Shown here piece by piece: positions 11,130 through 25,130 of a stretch of 64,000 nucleotides of DNA. The notes below the pieces were generated by a model. That model did no database searches. It was not told the origin of the DNA and was given only the letters and a program-made list of their open reading frames with translations. The position numbers and the translations under genes were made by a program. The DNA comes from Siphonodentalium dalli (taxonomy: Eukaryota > Mollusca > Scaphopoda > Gadilida > Siphonodentaliidae): contig CP136061.1 in the NCBI GenBank assembly GCA_032622095.1, forward strand, positions 94,423,345 to 94,487,344. Direction: 5' to 3'. Within the stretch, counting starts at the first letter, position 1. Every line of letters begins with the position of its first letter.

Positions 11130-12350
11130 CGATTAATTCATTCAGTGCCAACTTTTTGGGGATTTCTGATAACCGTGTACCTCTTTGCATTACTAAATCA
11201 TTCGGCACAACCTACAGTCCTCATTCATCGTCCGATCGTCAACAAACTTCCTATGGATCTTCGTGGTGACTTCTAGGTGAGATCCATCTTCCGAAACTAT
11301 TCAAAAATCATGGTCGCCATCAGCCATTTTGGATTTCAAATTTGAATCCACCAGCACATGCACCATGCAGTCCGCATTTATTGGAGAATTGTTTGAAAAA
11401 TTGCAGTCATGTTTAGGATCATCTCTGGATGGGAGCTATCGAATTGAACAATTGTAAAGGTACTCAATCCGATCAGAGGGTCTTATATTACTATTTCTTT
11501 GGCTTCGGGGGTAAAAAATATTTGATTCGAGTCGAGGAACCCTCACATCAAAGCTCAGAGTGATCAGATATCGATTTTTGAAATTAGTTAATTTCTCGAG
11601 ATCTGGGACACTAATTTAGTCTGCCTCGTGCTCAAACAGACAAATTGCTGGTGTAAGATGGATATAACTCTAACATCAAGTGGTTATTATTGTTAATAAC
11701 TAACCACTTGATTTTAGAGTTATCCATCTTACACCCGCAATTTGTCTGTTTGAGCACGAGGCAGACTAAATTTGGTACCAGATCTCGAGAAATTAACGAA
11801 TTTCAAAAATCGATATCTGATCACTCTGAGCTTTGATGTGTGGGTTCCTCGACTCGAATCAATTATTTTTTACCCCATAGTAATATAAGACCCTCTGATC
11901 GGATTGAGTACCTTTAAATGAAAAACATGCCCGACGGCAGTCATCATGGAGTTTACTCTTTGTGTGAATAAATCATTTGGCATATTCTATAGCCCACATC
12001 TATCATCCGATCGTTAGCAAACCGCATATGGATGTTCTGGATGACTAATAGATGGGAGCCTTCAACTGTTTCCAAATTTCATCACAAAACACGACCGCTA
12101 TAGCGGCCATCTTGAATTTCAAATTTGAATCCATCGGCACATAATCCATGCATTCAACAGTTTTGAAAATGTACAGGCATGCTGAGGATCACTTCTAGAT
12201 TGGAGCTATCGAATTTGACCGATTTTCGATCGAAAACATGACTGACGGCCGCCAACAATGGATGTTACTCTTTGCATCACTAAATATTTCGGCATGCCCT
12301 ACAGCCATATTTTTTTATCCAGTTGATCCCAAAATATTGTATCATATGGC
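11130..12350 (+). repeat. Tandem repeat of about 300 bp, split by MITE A copy 3
   Basis: Three degenerate units start near 11207, 11968 and 12276. Each has an ACTCTTTG...AAAT lead, a CATCCGATCGTTAGC-like string, a GCCATCTTGAATTTC-like string and a GGGAGC/TGGAGC stretch. Between the first two units sits a foldback MITE. Related GCCATC...GATTTC strings occur inside the 3.16-kb transposon. Confidence 0.55.
11454..11917. mobile_element. Foldback MITE A, copy 3
   Basis: The left junction is GTAA + AGGTACTC and the right junction is GAGTACCT + TTAA, so the left TTAA has one substitution. The long arms are nearly complementary and centred around 11695. It sits inside an older 300-bp tandem repeat. 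Confidence 0.8.
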
Positions 12351-12439
12351 CGACCTTTGGTATTAGTTAGACATTTAAACTTCCGCATTCCTTATCTCTC
12401 CATCGACTGTAATATTTGAAATTATTAAATCTTCAATAC

Positions 12440-12900
12440 TGGAGGCAATAAATATCTCATATATATTTTGAAGACCTCCCTCTGTTTGTCTGTCTGTTTG
12501 TCTGTCATTTATACAAATCTACGATTCTCGACCGATCGGGACGAAACTTGGTACGTGTGTGTATTTTGACCAGGCGGTGGACGTTGTCGTATTGGCGAGC
12601 CCGTGTGGCACCCGCTTCGCGCATGCGCAGACGAGATCTCGGAAACGGGTGGAGCTATCGACTTGAAATTTGCTATGTGAATGTATCTTGCCCCGGATAC
12701 GAATTTTATCGGGTCGCCGAGCCCGTGCGATGCCCGTGCAGCGCGTGCGCAGACGAGATCTCGGAAACGGGTGGAGCTATCGACTTGAAATTTGGTTTTT
12801 GAATAGCCCGGACAACGTCGGGCTGGGTAGAGCTATCGACTTGAAATTTGGTTTTTGAATAGCCCGGACAACGTCGGGCTCATCGGCTAGTCTATTATAT
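12440..12900 (+). repeat. Repeat with TCTGTCTG leader and GGTGGAGCTATCGACTTG units
   Basis: A CTGTCTGTTTGTCTGTC stretch at about 12485 is followed by units sharing GAGATCTCGGAAACGGGTGG and AGCTATCGACTTGAAATTTG near 12630-12690, 12745-12797 and 12825-12860. No credible gene. Confidence 0.65.
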
Positions 12901-12949
12901 ATTTTGGAAGATCTGTGTGTGTGTCTGTCTGTAATCGATGGACTCGAAA

Positions 12950-13615
12950 ACGACCGAGCCGATTTCGATGAAACTTGGTATGTGGGGGTATTTTCGGCCG
13001 GGGAGTGACATGGCCTATTAATTTGCCCGTGCGACGTGACCTTGACCTTGAAATCGGGTAATTTCAAGGTCAAACGCTCGAATATCACGGGATTTCGATG
13101 AAACTTGGTATGTGGAGATACCTTCGGCCGGGGAGTGGCATAAACCTATTAATTTGCCCGTGCGACGTGACATTGACCTTGAAATCGGGTCATTACAAGG
13201 TCAAACGCCCGAATATCACGGGATTTCGATGAAACTTGGTATGTGGGGGTACTTTCGTATGGGGAGTCTCATAAGCATATTCATTTGCCCGTGCGACGTG
13301 ACATTGACCTTGACATCTGGTCAATTCAAGGTCAAATCGCCAATTTTGATGGGATTTCGACGAAATTTTATACATATGGTTACTTTTGTCCACTGAGTGT
13401 TTTGGACGGGTCAATCGTGACCCCGACCTGACCTTGACCTTCAAAATGATCAATTCAAGGTCAAATCGGGTAAAACCGGATGGATTTCGACGGGCACGTT
13501 TTCGGGTACTTTTGTCCGGGCATTGTTTTGAACTGGTCAAATCGTGACCCACTTGACCTTGACCTTCAAAATGGACAATTCAAGGTCAAAGACGGGACGA
13601 AGTCGGTCACCTTCT
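12950..13615 (+). repeat. Satellite of about 125 bp, rich in TCAAGGTCA half-sites
   Basis: About five tandem units each contain GATTTCGATGAAACTTGG, a GTGCGACGTGAC stretch, TGACCTTGA and then TCAAGGTCAAA. Several units carry TGACCTTGA and TCAAGGTCA on opposite strands about 15-25 bp apart. The open frames here are a by-product of the repeat. Confidence 0.85.
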
Positions 13616-14252
13616 AGTATATATATATATTTAGTATATGGATATCCTACAACAATATTTCGATGAGTTCTGAGATGTGTCTGATTGGTTTTACCTGAGT
13701 TATGGACCTTCGTTTGTTATCTTTGTTAGCAATTCTAAGACCATTAGCGCGATAACTTGAACGTATATCAACCGATAGCATTCATATTTGGTATATCGAA
13801 CTTCTAAAAATAATATCTAGATCGATTTCGAATTCGTGTGTCTATTTTACAAATGTCAATAATATTTAAGGGCAAAAGATACTCAAATTATAGATCAAAA
13901 TGCTTTAATTTTACCATACTTACATATGCAGCTCATAATAACTGAAGACTTAATGGCAGAATTGTTAAACAAATTTCTCTGTATAAAAACTAAATATGTG
14001 GTCGGGTGAACATCTTTTATGTTAAAAAAAAAATCCACAGAGGAAGTTCAAATAAGTTGCCTATCTCTGAGAAATACGCAACTTGGAATTGGAGACTGCT
14101 AATCCCGTATACGTGGCCACGAACATCCCCATACGTATACGCATGTACATATTCTGGCATAAAGTTTCAGTTTTATTTCGAAAAATTTATATTATTTAAC
14201 CAAAAGGCACATAATAGTGATGGTTATTTAAATGTTTCTTTACATTGACATT
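13616..14252. other. Katanin intron sequence without recognised feature
   Basis: Starts with a short (TA)n run, then a dispersed repeat about an AACTTGAACG...ATAGCATTC stretch (about 13660-13810). No exon is seen. Confidence 0.45.
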
Positions 14253-14714
14253 TGTGACCCGCCATATCAAATCCAGTCGGAAGTCGGGATTTTTTTTTAC
14301 CCTGTGCCAATGCATTCTCTTATATATGCGAGTCGACCATAGGTCGCCTCGCATATATAAGAGAATGCATTGGCCTAACAATTTTTTACAATTTTAATAA
14401 TTTGTTCTTGTATTCTTTAACAATTTTATAATTTCACCCATACAGAGCCCCAGACAAACATGAGCAGACGACACTCATCTAGGTGCTTCTATATATGTGG
14501 GGGGCTCCCTGCAGGGTAATGGATGTTTTTTTTTATTTTATGTCCTAAAAATTGTAAGAAACATTTATTTAAAAAACATGATAAAAAATTGTTAGGCCAA
14601 TGCATTCTCTTATATATGCGAGGCGACCTATGGTCGAGTCGCATATATAAGAGAATGCATTGGCACAGGGTAAAAAAATCCCGACTTACGACTGGATTTG
14701 ATATGGCGGGTCAC
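14253..14714. mobile_element. Composite foldback MITE sharing the family-B hairpins
   Basis: The outer inverted ends read TGTGACCCGCCATATCAAA and then CAGTCG..AGTCGGGATTTTTT. Inside are the same two CCAATGCATTCTCTTATA palindromes as in family B (about 14300-14374 and 14596-14666), but the family-B TTAACCC ends are absent. A segment of about 100 bp with a GGGGGGCTCCC stretch is inserted in the middle. It appears to be a second element type that shares the internal hairpin cassette. Confidence 0.75.
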
Positions 14715-14839
14715 ATTTATCCAGTATTTCTAAAAACAATTTAGTATCTATAGCCCTTAAATTATGTTCTGACTGTCACTTTTTTCGGCAAAAAATAAAA
14801 CTTGACGAGAGCCATCTTCGATGCGTAACCTTTGTTTAA

Positions 14840-16948
<2,109 letters not shown>

Positions 16949-17349
16949 TTAACCCTTTACCCAACAAACCGGCCAAAACCGGCCAAATAAAGCTTCAACA
17001 GCCTAAAATATCTTCGGTCTGTCTCAATTGAACCATACACATATGGATATCATTGGAACCGGCTCCTTGACCACATTGTGATAGTTACAGTTATGCCCTG
17101 TGCCAATGCATTCTCTTATATATGCGAGTCGACCATAGGTCGCCTCGCATATATAAGAGAATGCATTGGCCTAAAAAAAAATCTTTTTTTAACACTTTTT
17201 ACCATTTTTTCTTACATTCTTTAACAATTTTATAATTTTTAATGTGTTAAGCCAATGCATTCTCTTATATATGCGAGGCGACCTATGGTCGACTCGCATA
17301 TATAAGAGAATGCATTGGCACAGGGCCCTTCTGTTGGGTAAAGGGTTAA
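16949..17349. mobile_element. Foldback MITE B, copy 2
   Basis: TTAA on both sides, ends CCCTTTACCCAACA, two hairpin palindromes. Same orientation as copy 1 and nearly identical to it. Confidence 0.85.
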
Positions 17350-17839
<490 letters not shown>

Positions 17840-17875
17840 TAATTTATTTTGGTTTAGCAATTCCTTCACAAGTTA

Positions 17876-18166
17876 TTAAAGGTACTCAAAATCATCCGAT
17901 TAAGCACCCCATAATTACTATTTCTTTGGCTTCGGTGGTAAAAAATATTTGATTCGAGTCGAGGAACCCGCCCATCAAAGTTCAGAGTGATCAGATATCG
18001 ATTTTTGAAGTTTGTTAATTTTTGGAGATGTTGGCCAGAAACAAGTGCTCAATAAGACAAATTGCGGGTGTAAGATGGATAACTCGAAAATCAAGTGGTT
18101 ACTATTAAAAATAATAACCACTTGATTTTAGAGTTATCCATTTTACACCCGCAATTTGTCTGTCTG
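17876..18166. mobile_element. Foldback MITE A, copy 5 (right arm truncated)
   Basis: It starts TTAA + AGGTACTC and runs through the central TTTTAGAGTTATCC region to CCCGCAATTTGTCTGTCTG, where similarity stops. The outer part of the right arm is missing. Confidence 0.7.
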
Positions 18167-18274
18167 GCATCCTTGAACCAATGTCCATCATGCTCCCACA
18201 GAGTGGCGTCATGGGTAGGATTCATGCACATGTATGCAAAGTTGTTTAAGAATTAACTCTTGCAATTGTTTCAT

Positions 18275-18603
18275 TTAAAGGCCCACTTAATTTCCGAACC
18301 CCCAGACTACATTATATGAAATATATGCCATATTATATACCATTTGAAAGAGGAAGCTCCAAAACATTGTGCTATCAAATTATCCGGTGTAATAAACTGT
18401 GGACATGTTTTTGTTTAGTTACCAACTCGTTTTTGTCATCAAGATTGAAGTAAATATCAGTACTATTTTCAATGAAGGAGGAATGACTCTATATATTAAA
18501 GATAGAGTTCTTCCCCATCCATTGAAAATGGTTTGAATTATGTTGCATTCTGGGTGCCAAAGGGGGGGGGAAGTCATTCTATGATTTCAGAAGTTTTCTA
18601 TTT
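18275..18603. mobile_element. TTAA-type repeat F, copy 1
   Basis: Begins TTAA + AGGCCCACTTAATTT, like 22141 (AGGCCCATTTAATTT). Its right part (TTGCATTCTGGGTGCCA ... TTCTATTTCTCT) is found inverted at about 22287-22353 in the second copy. The boundaries at the right end are unclear. Confidence 0.5.
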
Positions 18604-18834
18604 CTCTGTGGGCAATAATAACCACTTGATTTTAGAGTTATCCATCTTACATTAAGTTACAACCGGAAATTGGATTTGAATAAGTTTTGGCCCACATCTC
18701 CAAACTTCAAACATCGATATCTAATCATTCTGAGCTTTGATGGGTAGGTTCCTCGACTCGAATAAAATATTTGTTACCCCCCGAAGCCAAAGAAATAGTA
18801 ATTTAGGAGCGTCTGATCGGATTGAGTACCCTTA
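18604..18834. mobile_element. Foldback MITE A, copy 6 (right arm only)
   Basis: Starts at the central TTTTAGAGTTATCCATC region and ends ATCGGATTGAGTACCC + TTAA. It has no left arm. Confidence 0.7.
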
Positions 18835-18959
18835 ATACCCAAACATACAGGTCAAGGTCGAATTTGGGTTCCGCCCGCTAATATTCACCAGATGGCCCCT
18901 TTTTGGAATTACCAGGCGCGTATTTTGCGACGCCCTAGCGATGCTCTTGTTGTTTATTT

Positions 18960-19920
18960 AAATCATAATGAGCAAACAACTGGCGTATTAATTGACCCAT
19001 GCTCCGGCGATGCACTTGTTTATTCTGTTGTCAATGTCCGAGAGCCTGCTGGGTTCTATCTGCACAATCGGGTACAAAAGTTTTGATGCCCCATAAGTGT
19101 TACACCCAGGAACGTTCAAAGAAATCCGATTTCTTTAGTTCCGCATTTACAAAAATGACTTCTAATTACACCTTTGAAGCTGATTTTTATATTAGTAGTG
19201 CTATAGCAATCACTGATTAAAAAATACACAATTTCTGAAACAAAATCTCCAATATTAATACTTAATCATATATCATTAAGTATTACTGGGGTGGCGTCAA
19301 TTTTTGTTCTGGGGACCTGTGCTTCTTAACTGAAAACGCCACGAAATTTCGTTTCTTAAACGATGTTTGTATGACCAGCGATAGCAGGATAATTATTTAG
19401 GAATAAAATCGTCTTTGTATTCGACAATATGTGCAAATAAAAGTAATTTTTCGGGTTTTTGGGGATACTTTAAAAAAACCCTTCTAAAATGAAAACGCCA
19501 GGGAATTTCGTTTCAGAAATGGTGTATTATTGATCAGTGATGACTAGAACAATATTATTATAAAATCAGCTTTGTACTTGAAATTGTCATTTTTTGTGGG
19601 TACTTTCAAAAAAACCCTTCTGAAATAAAAATGCCAGGAAATTTCTTTTCAGAAATTGTGTATTGTTGATCGGTGATTGCTGGAACGGTATAAATATAAA
19701 AATCAGTTTCGTATTCTAAAGTGCAAATAAAAGTCATTTGGGTGGGGTTGTATTGTCTCTGCTCCCTAAACGTCAGGAATGCGGAACTTACGAAATAGGA
19801 TTTCTTTAACTTTCCTGGGGTGTAACAAATCTGGGGCATCAAACCTTTCGTTCACGATTGTGCAAATAGAACCCAGCAGGCTCCCTGACAATTACACAAT
19901 GAGTCACTTGCTAATTACAT
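18960..19920. repeat. Inverted repeat of about 250 bp around tandem units
   Basis: The arm about 18990-19240 (GAGCCTGCTGGGTTCTAT, GATGCCCCA, AAAGAAATCC, TTCCGCATT) is found inverted and diverged at about 19610-19920. Between them are three degenerate units of about 130 bp with the string AAACGCCA..AAATTTCGTTTC. It resembles a decayed terminal-inverted-repeat element. The open frames inside are not gene-like. Confidence 0.6.
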
Positions 19921-20275
19921 GTTTCAACTCGACAAAAAAATGTTTCGGACCAAATTCAGTCTTGACAATAATTGTTGTGATTCTCTTATATTTCCATCTG
20001 CAAGTACGCGTTGCTCACTCGTTACTATGGAAACAGAAATTTTGCTATTTGGCCCAAATATTGTTCTCTAAAATTTGTGTATGTTGCATATATTGACTTA
20101 CTCTATATGGTGGAACCATATGATGGAACCTTTGCCATTTGTGTTGCAATTAGTTTGGGTTAAACCCTAATTCGCATGTACGGCATGTGGTAAGAGTACA
20201 GGCGACGTGCAGGCTGCATGACATATACCGTAGCAGAACTATTTGTGTGAACTCAACGACACCTCTTCTTCCCAG

Positions 20276-20419
20276 GCGTTGGCGGTGCATGTGGTAGTTC
20301 TGATGAAGATGGTGCTGCTAACTGTGTGATGGTTCTAGCTGCGACCAATATTCCATGGGACCTTGATGAAGCTATGAAAAAACGACTCAATAAGATAATC
20401 TACATTCCTTTACCAACTG
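20276..20419 (+). CDS. KATNA1-like: Katanin p60-like exon: sensor 1 and arginine-finger region
   Basis: 144 bp, acceptor CTTCCCAG, donor ACTG|GTATGT; enters in phase 1 and leaves in phase 1. It completes G from the previous exon, then [50 protein letters not shown] is the sensor 1 asparagine of the second region of homology. Katanins usually read DEALRRRLEKRI. Here it is [12 protein letters not shown], so two of the three consecutive arginines are lysine and the later R is I. One or both of the arginine fingers that reach the neighbouring subunit's ATP may therefore be altered. The variable G-G-x-x-x loop is family-typical. Confidence 0.92.
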
Positions 20420-20867
20420 GTATGTCATTCATCTACATATTTTACTTCACTATTCACTCAGTCGAATTAATGTTGGCCGAAAAAACTTATGGAGACTATT
20501 GAAATGAATGCTGACCGTCCTCCTGCATGTGTTTCCGCGCGCGTCCGCTCTCCCGATGGTGTATTTGTGAAGTGAATTAAGGATACCGGGAGTATAAATT
20601 TGATTTGTGGGGTGATTTGTTCTCGGAGGTGCACATCACAAGTGGCGGTGTTGAAATGAGAATAAATTGTATTTGTAAGATGAAGATGAATTTCTGTCAG
20701 TCACCCCACAAGGAAAAATGCAATTCACATTTTGCCCATTTCAAAAAGACGCTATCATCCAGTCAAATTATTGCATTTTCTGCACCCAACCGGTATCTTT
20801 TCTACCTATCTATACCACCTGACACTGTTTGGACCAATTATTGAACGACATGCATGTGCGAAAACCC
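20420..20867. other. Katanin intron with dispersed repeat
   Basis: Its second half resembles about 15690-16000. No exon is seen. Confidence 0.45.
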
Positions 20868-20945
20868 TGTGCCAAAGCATTCTCTTATATATGCGAGTCA
20901 ACCATAGGCCGCCTCGCACATATAAGAGATTGCATTGACCTAACA
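20868..20945. repeat. Solo hairpin of the MITE B type
   Basis: One CCCTGTGCCAAAGCATTCTC-type palindrome with several substitutions. The rest of the element is missing. Confidence 0.7.
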
Positions 20946-22140
20946 AATTTTATATTACTTTTTATAACTGTTAAAAAATGTAGAAAAAGAATGTAAGAAT
21001 GTAAGAATGTAAGAAAAAATGATACCATATTCCAACAAAGATCTCAATATGTATTGATTTATTGACGTTTAATATCTCACAACCCACTAAATTTGGCCTG
21101 CATCCCACCACTACCTGTGTAACACTATCTACTGATAGCTGGGCGCCGCGTGAGTATGGTTAATCTCAAAGGTCATTGCCCTTGCTCCATACTCTATACA
21201 TTTATCTCCGTGGGAGAGCGACCCTGTGTGAAAAGACTCTGGATCATTTCACCACGGGCTGTTGAGCCTACAAAGCATATATGTAAACCTGTTTGGACGT
21301 ACATCGTATATGTGGTCCAATCGAAATGCGACACGTATTGGAGCAAGAGTGTTGGCCATATGGTTATATATTTTTTGTAAGAGATCAGTCTCTCTCTCGA
21401 CCACGCATGCTTAGAGTAAAGATGTAATATATATTGCTCTCCGTGACTGCTCGTTTACCTGTTTTACTTGTGTTGAATAAATGTCATCATGTCTAAGAGT
21501 TCTTACTTAGTGAAAAGGAACCTGGGAGTGCTACTCCTGGGCAGTGGACACTTCAACCAAAACATAATTGTCTGCAGCTCACAAGTAGCTCACCTCACAC
21601 GTGTATATATGGGCTTATGTCCGTTCATCTGTCCATCCGTCCGAAACGTTTGCTGTCCGGATCATAACTTGAATAGTATTTGACAGAGTCTGATGAAATT
21701 TGTTATGTGGATTAATGCAGGTTAAGTTGGAATTTGGGTATGGCCGACCATTCTGATGGAGTTATGCCCATTTGTTTTACTCAGAATTAGCCGATTATTA
21801 TTCTGATATCCAATTAAATGTGTTAACATCATAATAAGTTGGAAGTAAAGTTTGATTCAGTGATTGTTCCACAGTTTTCGTTTCTAAAAAGCCACTGGTC
21901 CAATAAAGCCATCTTATCCTGGCGATGTGTGGCCTTGCGGCCTTTTATTTCTCCTATGATGTGGTTTACATTCATTGTGACATCGCCATCGAAGGAGGTT
22001 TGGATATCTTGGTTTCCATTAAGAATCCGAGATTATTACTATTATTACTATTATCTCAGTGACAAATATCAACCTTAAAATTTTATTTTTAGTTGGAAAT
22101 ATCGTTTTATAGTGACGTTGCCGTGAAGATATTCTTACGC
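20946..22140. other. Katanin intron with TCCGTCCG-type dispersed repeat
   Basis: At about 21600-21790 there is a CTGTCCATCCGTCCG stretch followed by TGATGAAATTTG, GGGTATGG and AGTTATGCCC. This type recurs at about 24600, 24830, 25020 and 34905. No exon is recognised. Confidence 0.5.
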
Positions 22141-22380
22141 TTAAAGGCCCATTTAATTTTTGAGTCACCGATTTCTTTTTTATAGTGCCTTGATATACGG
22201 TTTTAATAACAATCAATGCCATAAAATATGATTAAAATACTATAATTCATCACAATTTTAAACGTCTGTGTCCCAGAAGATGACCATAGAGAAATAGAAA
22301 ACGCTGAAATCATAAAAAGATTTCCCCCGTTATGGCTCCCAGAATGCAACAAAATTCGAACTAAAATGTAAAAAGATGGA
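22141..22380. mobile_element. TTAA-type repeat F, copy 2
   Basis: TTAA + AGGCCCATTTAATTT at the left. 22287-22353 matches copy 1 in inverse orientation. The right boundary is not resolved. Confidence 0.45.
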
Positions 22381-22527
22381 CGTTTGTTGAACTTATTATC
22401 TGAACATTATTTAGTCCTTGGGGATAACTACTCATCAATGAATATTTAGTATATTAAAGAGATAATTCAAGCTATGTGTGATTGCATTATAGAGTATACT
22501 AATGTATTCTTTTCATTTTTGTTCTAG

Positions 22528-22654
22528 TTGAAGGTCGCAAAGAACTACTGAAGATTAATTTACGAGACACTGCGATCACGGATGATGTGGATATTGACAG
22601 GATTGCGGTAGAGCTGGAGGGATATTCTGGAGCTGATATCATCAGCGTTACCAG
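22528..22654 (+). CDS. KATNA1-like: Katanin p60-like exon: C-terminal lid helices
   Basis: 127 bp, acceptor GTTCTAG, donor CCAG|GTTAAA; phase 1 in, phase 2 out. It reads EGRKELLKINLRD, DVDIDRIAVELEGYSGADII, SVTR. It matches the katanin segment G-R-x-E-L-L-x-I-x-L-R followed by EGYSGADITNVCR, whose S-G-A-D is the sensor 2 region. Consensus T-N-V-C-R is I-S-V-T-R here. Confidence 0.9.
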
Positions 22655-23870
22655 GTTAAACTTATTTATAAACTTTGTATAAAATTCCATTTGAATCAGT
22701 TACTTATTTGGAATGTCATACCCCCAGCGACTCAGTCAGTAAGGATAATGATGCAATATATAGACTACACTATATAGGCTACCAAGAAGGGACATGTTCC
22801 CAAGTAAAGAGAGATTACACAGGATGTTGTATGGCACCCATAAGACACCATAAACGTCCCCCCGATCCAAATTGGCCGCCGTCCAGATGGGTCCTAATCG
22901 GCCAAGTGGCCGATAAATGGCATGCATGTGTCCGCTATTTGAGCTCCTCATTTTGGGTTTTGTGTTGAATATTTAGGGTATCTTGAGGGAGGCGGAACTT
23001 ACAACACCCTTTGTTTGAACTAAATATATAAGGGAACCGAAAAATGGCATGGGTCACCCATATGAAACCCTCTGGGTGGCAGTCATTTTCAAATGAAGGA
23101 GTGGAAGTAACGCTCAGTACAAACTGAAAAAGGCGGCTTTAAAAAAAAAGTGCGGCCATTTTGAAAACATTGGCTGCCATTTTAAATCAGTCGACCATTC
23201 TGAAAAAAATCCGTCTTCACAGTAACTGTTCACACTGACCAGTCATGCCACATTGCATGCTTTGCGTCACAATAAAGTGAACAATTCTGCATGTTGCTAC
23301 TATTGACACATAAATTATATTTTTTTGGAAGGCAGTTTAACTCACGGAAATTGATCATAAGTGATGTAAAATCAACTTAATGCATATTTTGTTGTGTTTA
23401 CTCAGGTTTACTTGGTTGTTTTCACGTACCCTTCCAAATAATAATCATCGTATTTCCCATATAGAACAGATGAAATTGGGAGAGACCGACTCGATCGAGA
23501 GAGAACCGATCGAGATACCACAATTCGCGGTTTTCGTCGTTGTTATGACTCGCACAGTGGGATTTTAATTATTTTTACGTTATGGGACCATAGTTTGTGA
23601 GGAATGGACAAATTAATCGAATTATAACATATAAAATAACTAGCGAAAATGTATAATTTGGATCATAAGGAACCGTAACAAATCATTCCTGAACCATCAT
23701 AAACCTGCAATATAGAACGACTTACACAGTGCACTGTATGACCAAACGGACTAGCATCACTAAACCATATGGGGACCCCATTTTGCTTCTGCCTCATCTT
23801 CTATGGAAAGTTTCTTTATTATCATATTTCTATAGAAACTTCTTCACAATAGGTTCTATCTCTTTTTTAG
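22655..23870. other. Katanin last intron, 5' part, without recognised feature
   Basis: About 1.2 kb, AT-rich. No exon, TIR pair or clear tandem repeat was found by eye. Confidence 0.45.
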
Positions 23871-24092
23871 TTTAGTTTATCTATATCCCCAAATTGGCAG
23901 ACGACACATTTCATAATCGAGGTTCCCAAATGGGCGTGCATCACAATATTCACCATTTGGTAACTTCAATCTGAGTCTGTCTCCAATAGCATATGAGGTC
24001 ATGCAGAATGAGGTCCCAAGAGGGTGAATTCGGTTATGCTACACCCTGGACGGGGTAGCATCACTAAATTCACCCTCTGGGACCTCATTCTG
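23871..24092. repeat. D hairpin MITE with its 130-bp companion sequence
   Basis: 24004-24092 is a foldback: CAGAATGAGGTCCC ... GGGACCTCATTCTG, with TAGCATCACTAAATTCACCC arms. The preceding 130 bp (CCAAATTGGCAGACGAC, ATCGAGGTTCCCAAATGGG, CAATAGCATATGAGGTCA) occur inverted next to another D copy at 61668-61800, so the mobile unit is longer than the hairpin. Confidence 0.75.
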
Positions 24093-24150
24093 AAAATGAC
24101 AGACACACTAATCTCAGGCTACTTTTTGACAATTACTGTTCTTATCACAG

Positions 24151-24349
24151 AGATGCTGCTATGATGCCATTGAGAAAAATAGCGCAAGGTATGTCAGCGG
24201 AAGATATGCTAAAAATACCCGAAGAAGAACTGCGATGTCCGGTGTCTATGGATGATTTCATGGCCGCGACGAAAAATGTCAGGAAGTCAGTCGGAAAGGA
24301 TGATATACAGAAGTACGAAGAATGGATCGAACAATTTGGATCGTCATAA
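24151..24349 (+). CDS. KATNA1-like: Katanin p60-like terminal exon with stop
   Basis: 199 bp after acceptor CTTATCACAG; the first base completes R. It reads DAAMMPLRKIAQGMSAEDML, then KIPEEELRCPVSMDDFMAA, and ends DIQKYEEWIEQFGSS-stop. This matches the katanin C-terminus (DASLMAMRR..., M-x-D-F, AD-I-x-K-Y-E-x-W-x-x-x-FGS). The C-terminal helix that closes the AAA ring is complete. M-M-P-L-R-K replaces the usual L-M-A-M-R-R. With the other exons this gives a full ATPase domain without any stop or frameshift, so the gene is probably functional at the protein level despite unusual residues. Confidence 0.93.
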
Positions 24350-24408
24350 TTCTCTACGTCCAATTTTCACTTTTTGTGTAACATTTCACCTCAGATTTTT
24401 AATATATT

Positions 24409-24450
24409 GGGGTGACAGCAAGATAGTCTAGCAAGACTATATGTCACCCC
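24409..24450 (+). other. Stem-loop in the katanin 3' UTR
   Basis: The 9-bp outer stem GGGGTGACA / TGTCACCCC and inner stem ATAGTC / GACTAT are separated by small internal loops, with a 6-nt apical loop. It starts 60 nt after the stop codon. Confidence 0.55.
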
Positions 24451-24471
24451 CTCAAAATGGCAATATAATGT

Positions 24472-24477
24472 ATTAAA
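24472..24477 (+). promoter_or_regulatory. Candidate poly(A) signal ATTAAA of the katanin gene
   Basis: First common poly(A) hexamer variant after the stop, about 120 nt downstream. No AATAAA was noticed nearer. Functional use is inferred. Confidence 0.35.
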
Positions 24478-24539
24478 CTATAAAATGTATTATGTAATAA
24501 TGATATATGTGTATATTGAAATACATGTAAAATATCCGA

Positions 24540-25130
24540 TATGAGTCATTATCAATTTTTATACGCCCTTTTGAAAAAAAGGTCGTATTATGTTATCAGT
24601 CTGTCCGTCCGTCCGTCTGTCGGTCCGTTAACATTTTTGGTTTCCGATCGATAACACCAGTTTGGATTATTTGATCTGAACCAAAGTTGGCAATTATATT
24701 TCCCAGCTAAAAATACAGGCCAAGATCGAATATGGGTTCCGTCCAATTATTTTTACATGAGTTACGGCCCTTTTTGTCCGCCGACCCAACGGGTTCGGAG
24801 GACTATTATAATCAGCCTGTGCGTCCGTGCGTCCGTCTGGCCGTCCGTCCGTCCGTCCGTGCGTCCGAGGTTTCCGGATGATAACTTTAGTTAGAATGAA
24901 CCAAATTAAATTAAATTTGGTATGTGGGTTTACTAGCAGAAAAGACAAGTCAAGTTCGAATTCTGGTTCCGTCCGCCAATTTTCACCAGAGTTATGCCCC
25001 CTTTTCGACTTAGAATTTGACCGTCTGTTAACATTTTTGGTTTCCGACCGATAACTCCAGTTTGGATTATTTGATCTGAACCAAAGTTGGTATGTGTCTT
25101 TCTCCCAGCAAAATACAGGTCAAGTTCGAA
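24540..25130 (+). repeat. TCCGTCCG-type dispersed repeat, three diverged units
   Basis: Units at about 24590-24790, 24815-25005 and 25020-25130 share (TCCG)n, TTTCCGA..GATAAC, CCAAAGTTGG or AAATTTGG, CAAGTTCGAATT and TTCCGTCCG strings. Same type as at 21600 and 34905. Confidence 0.7.
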
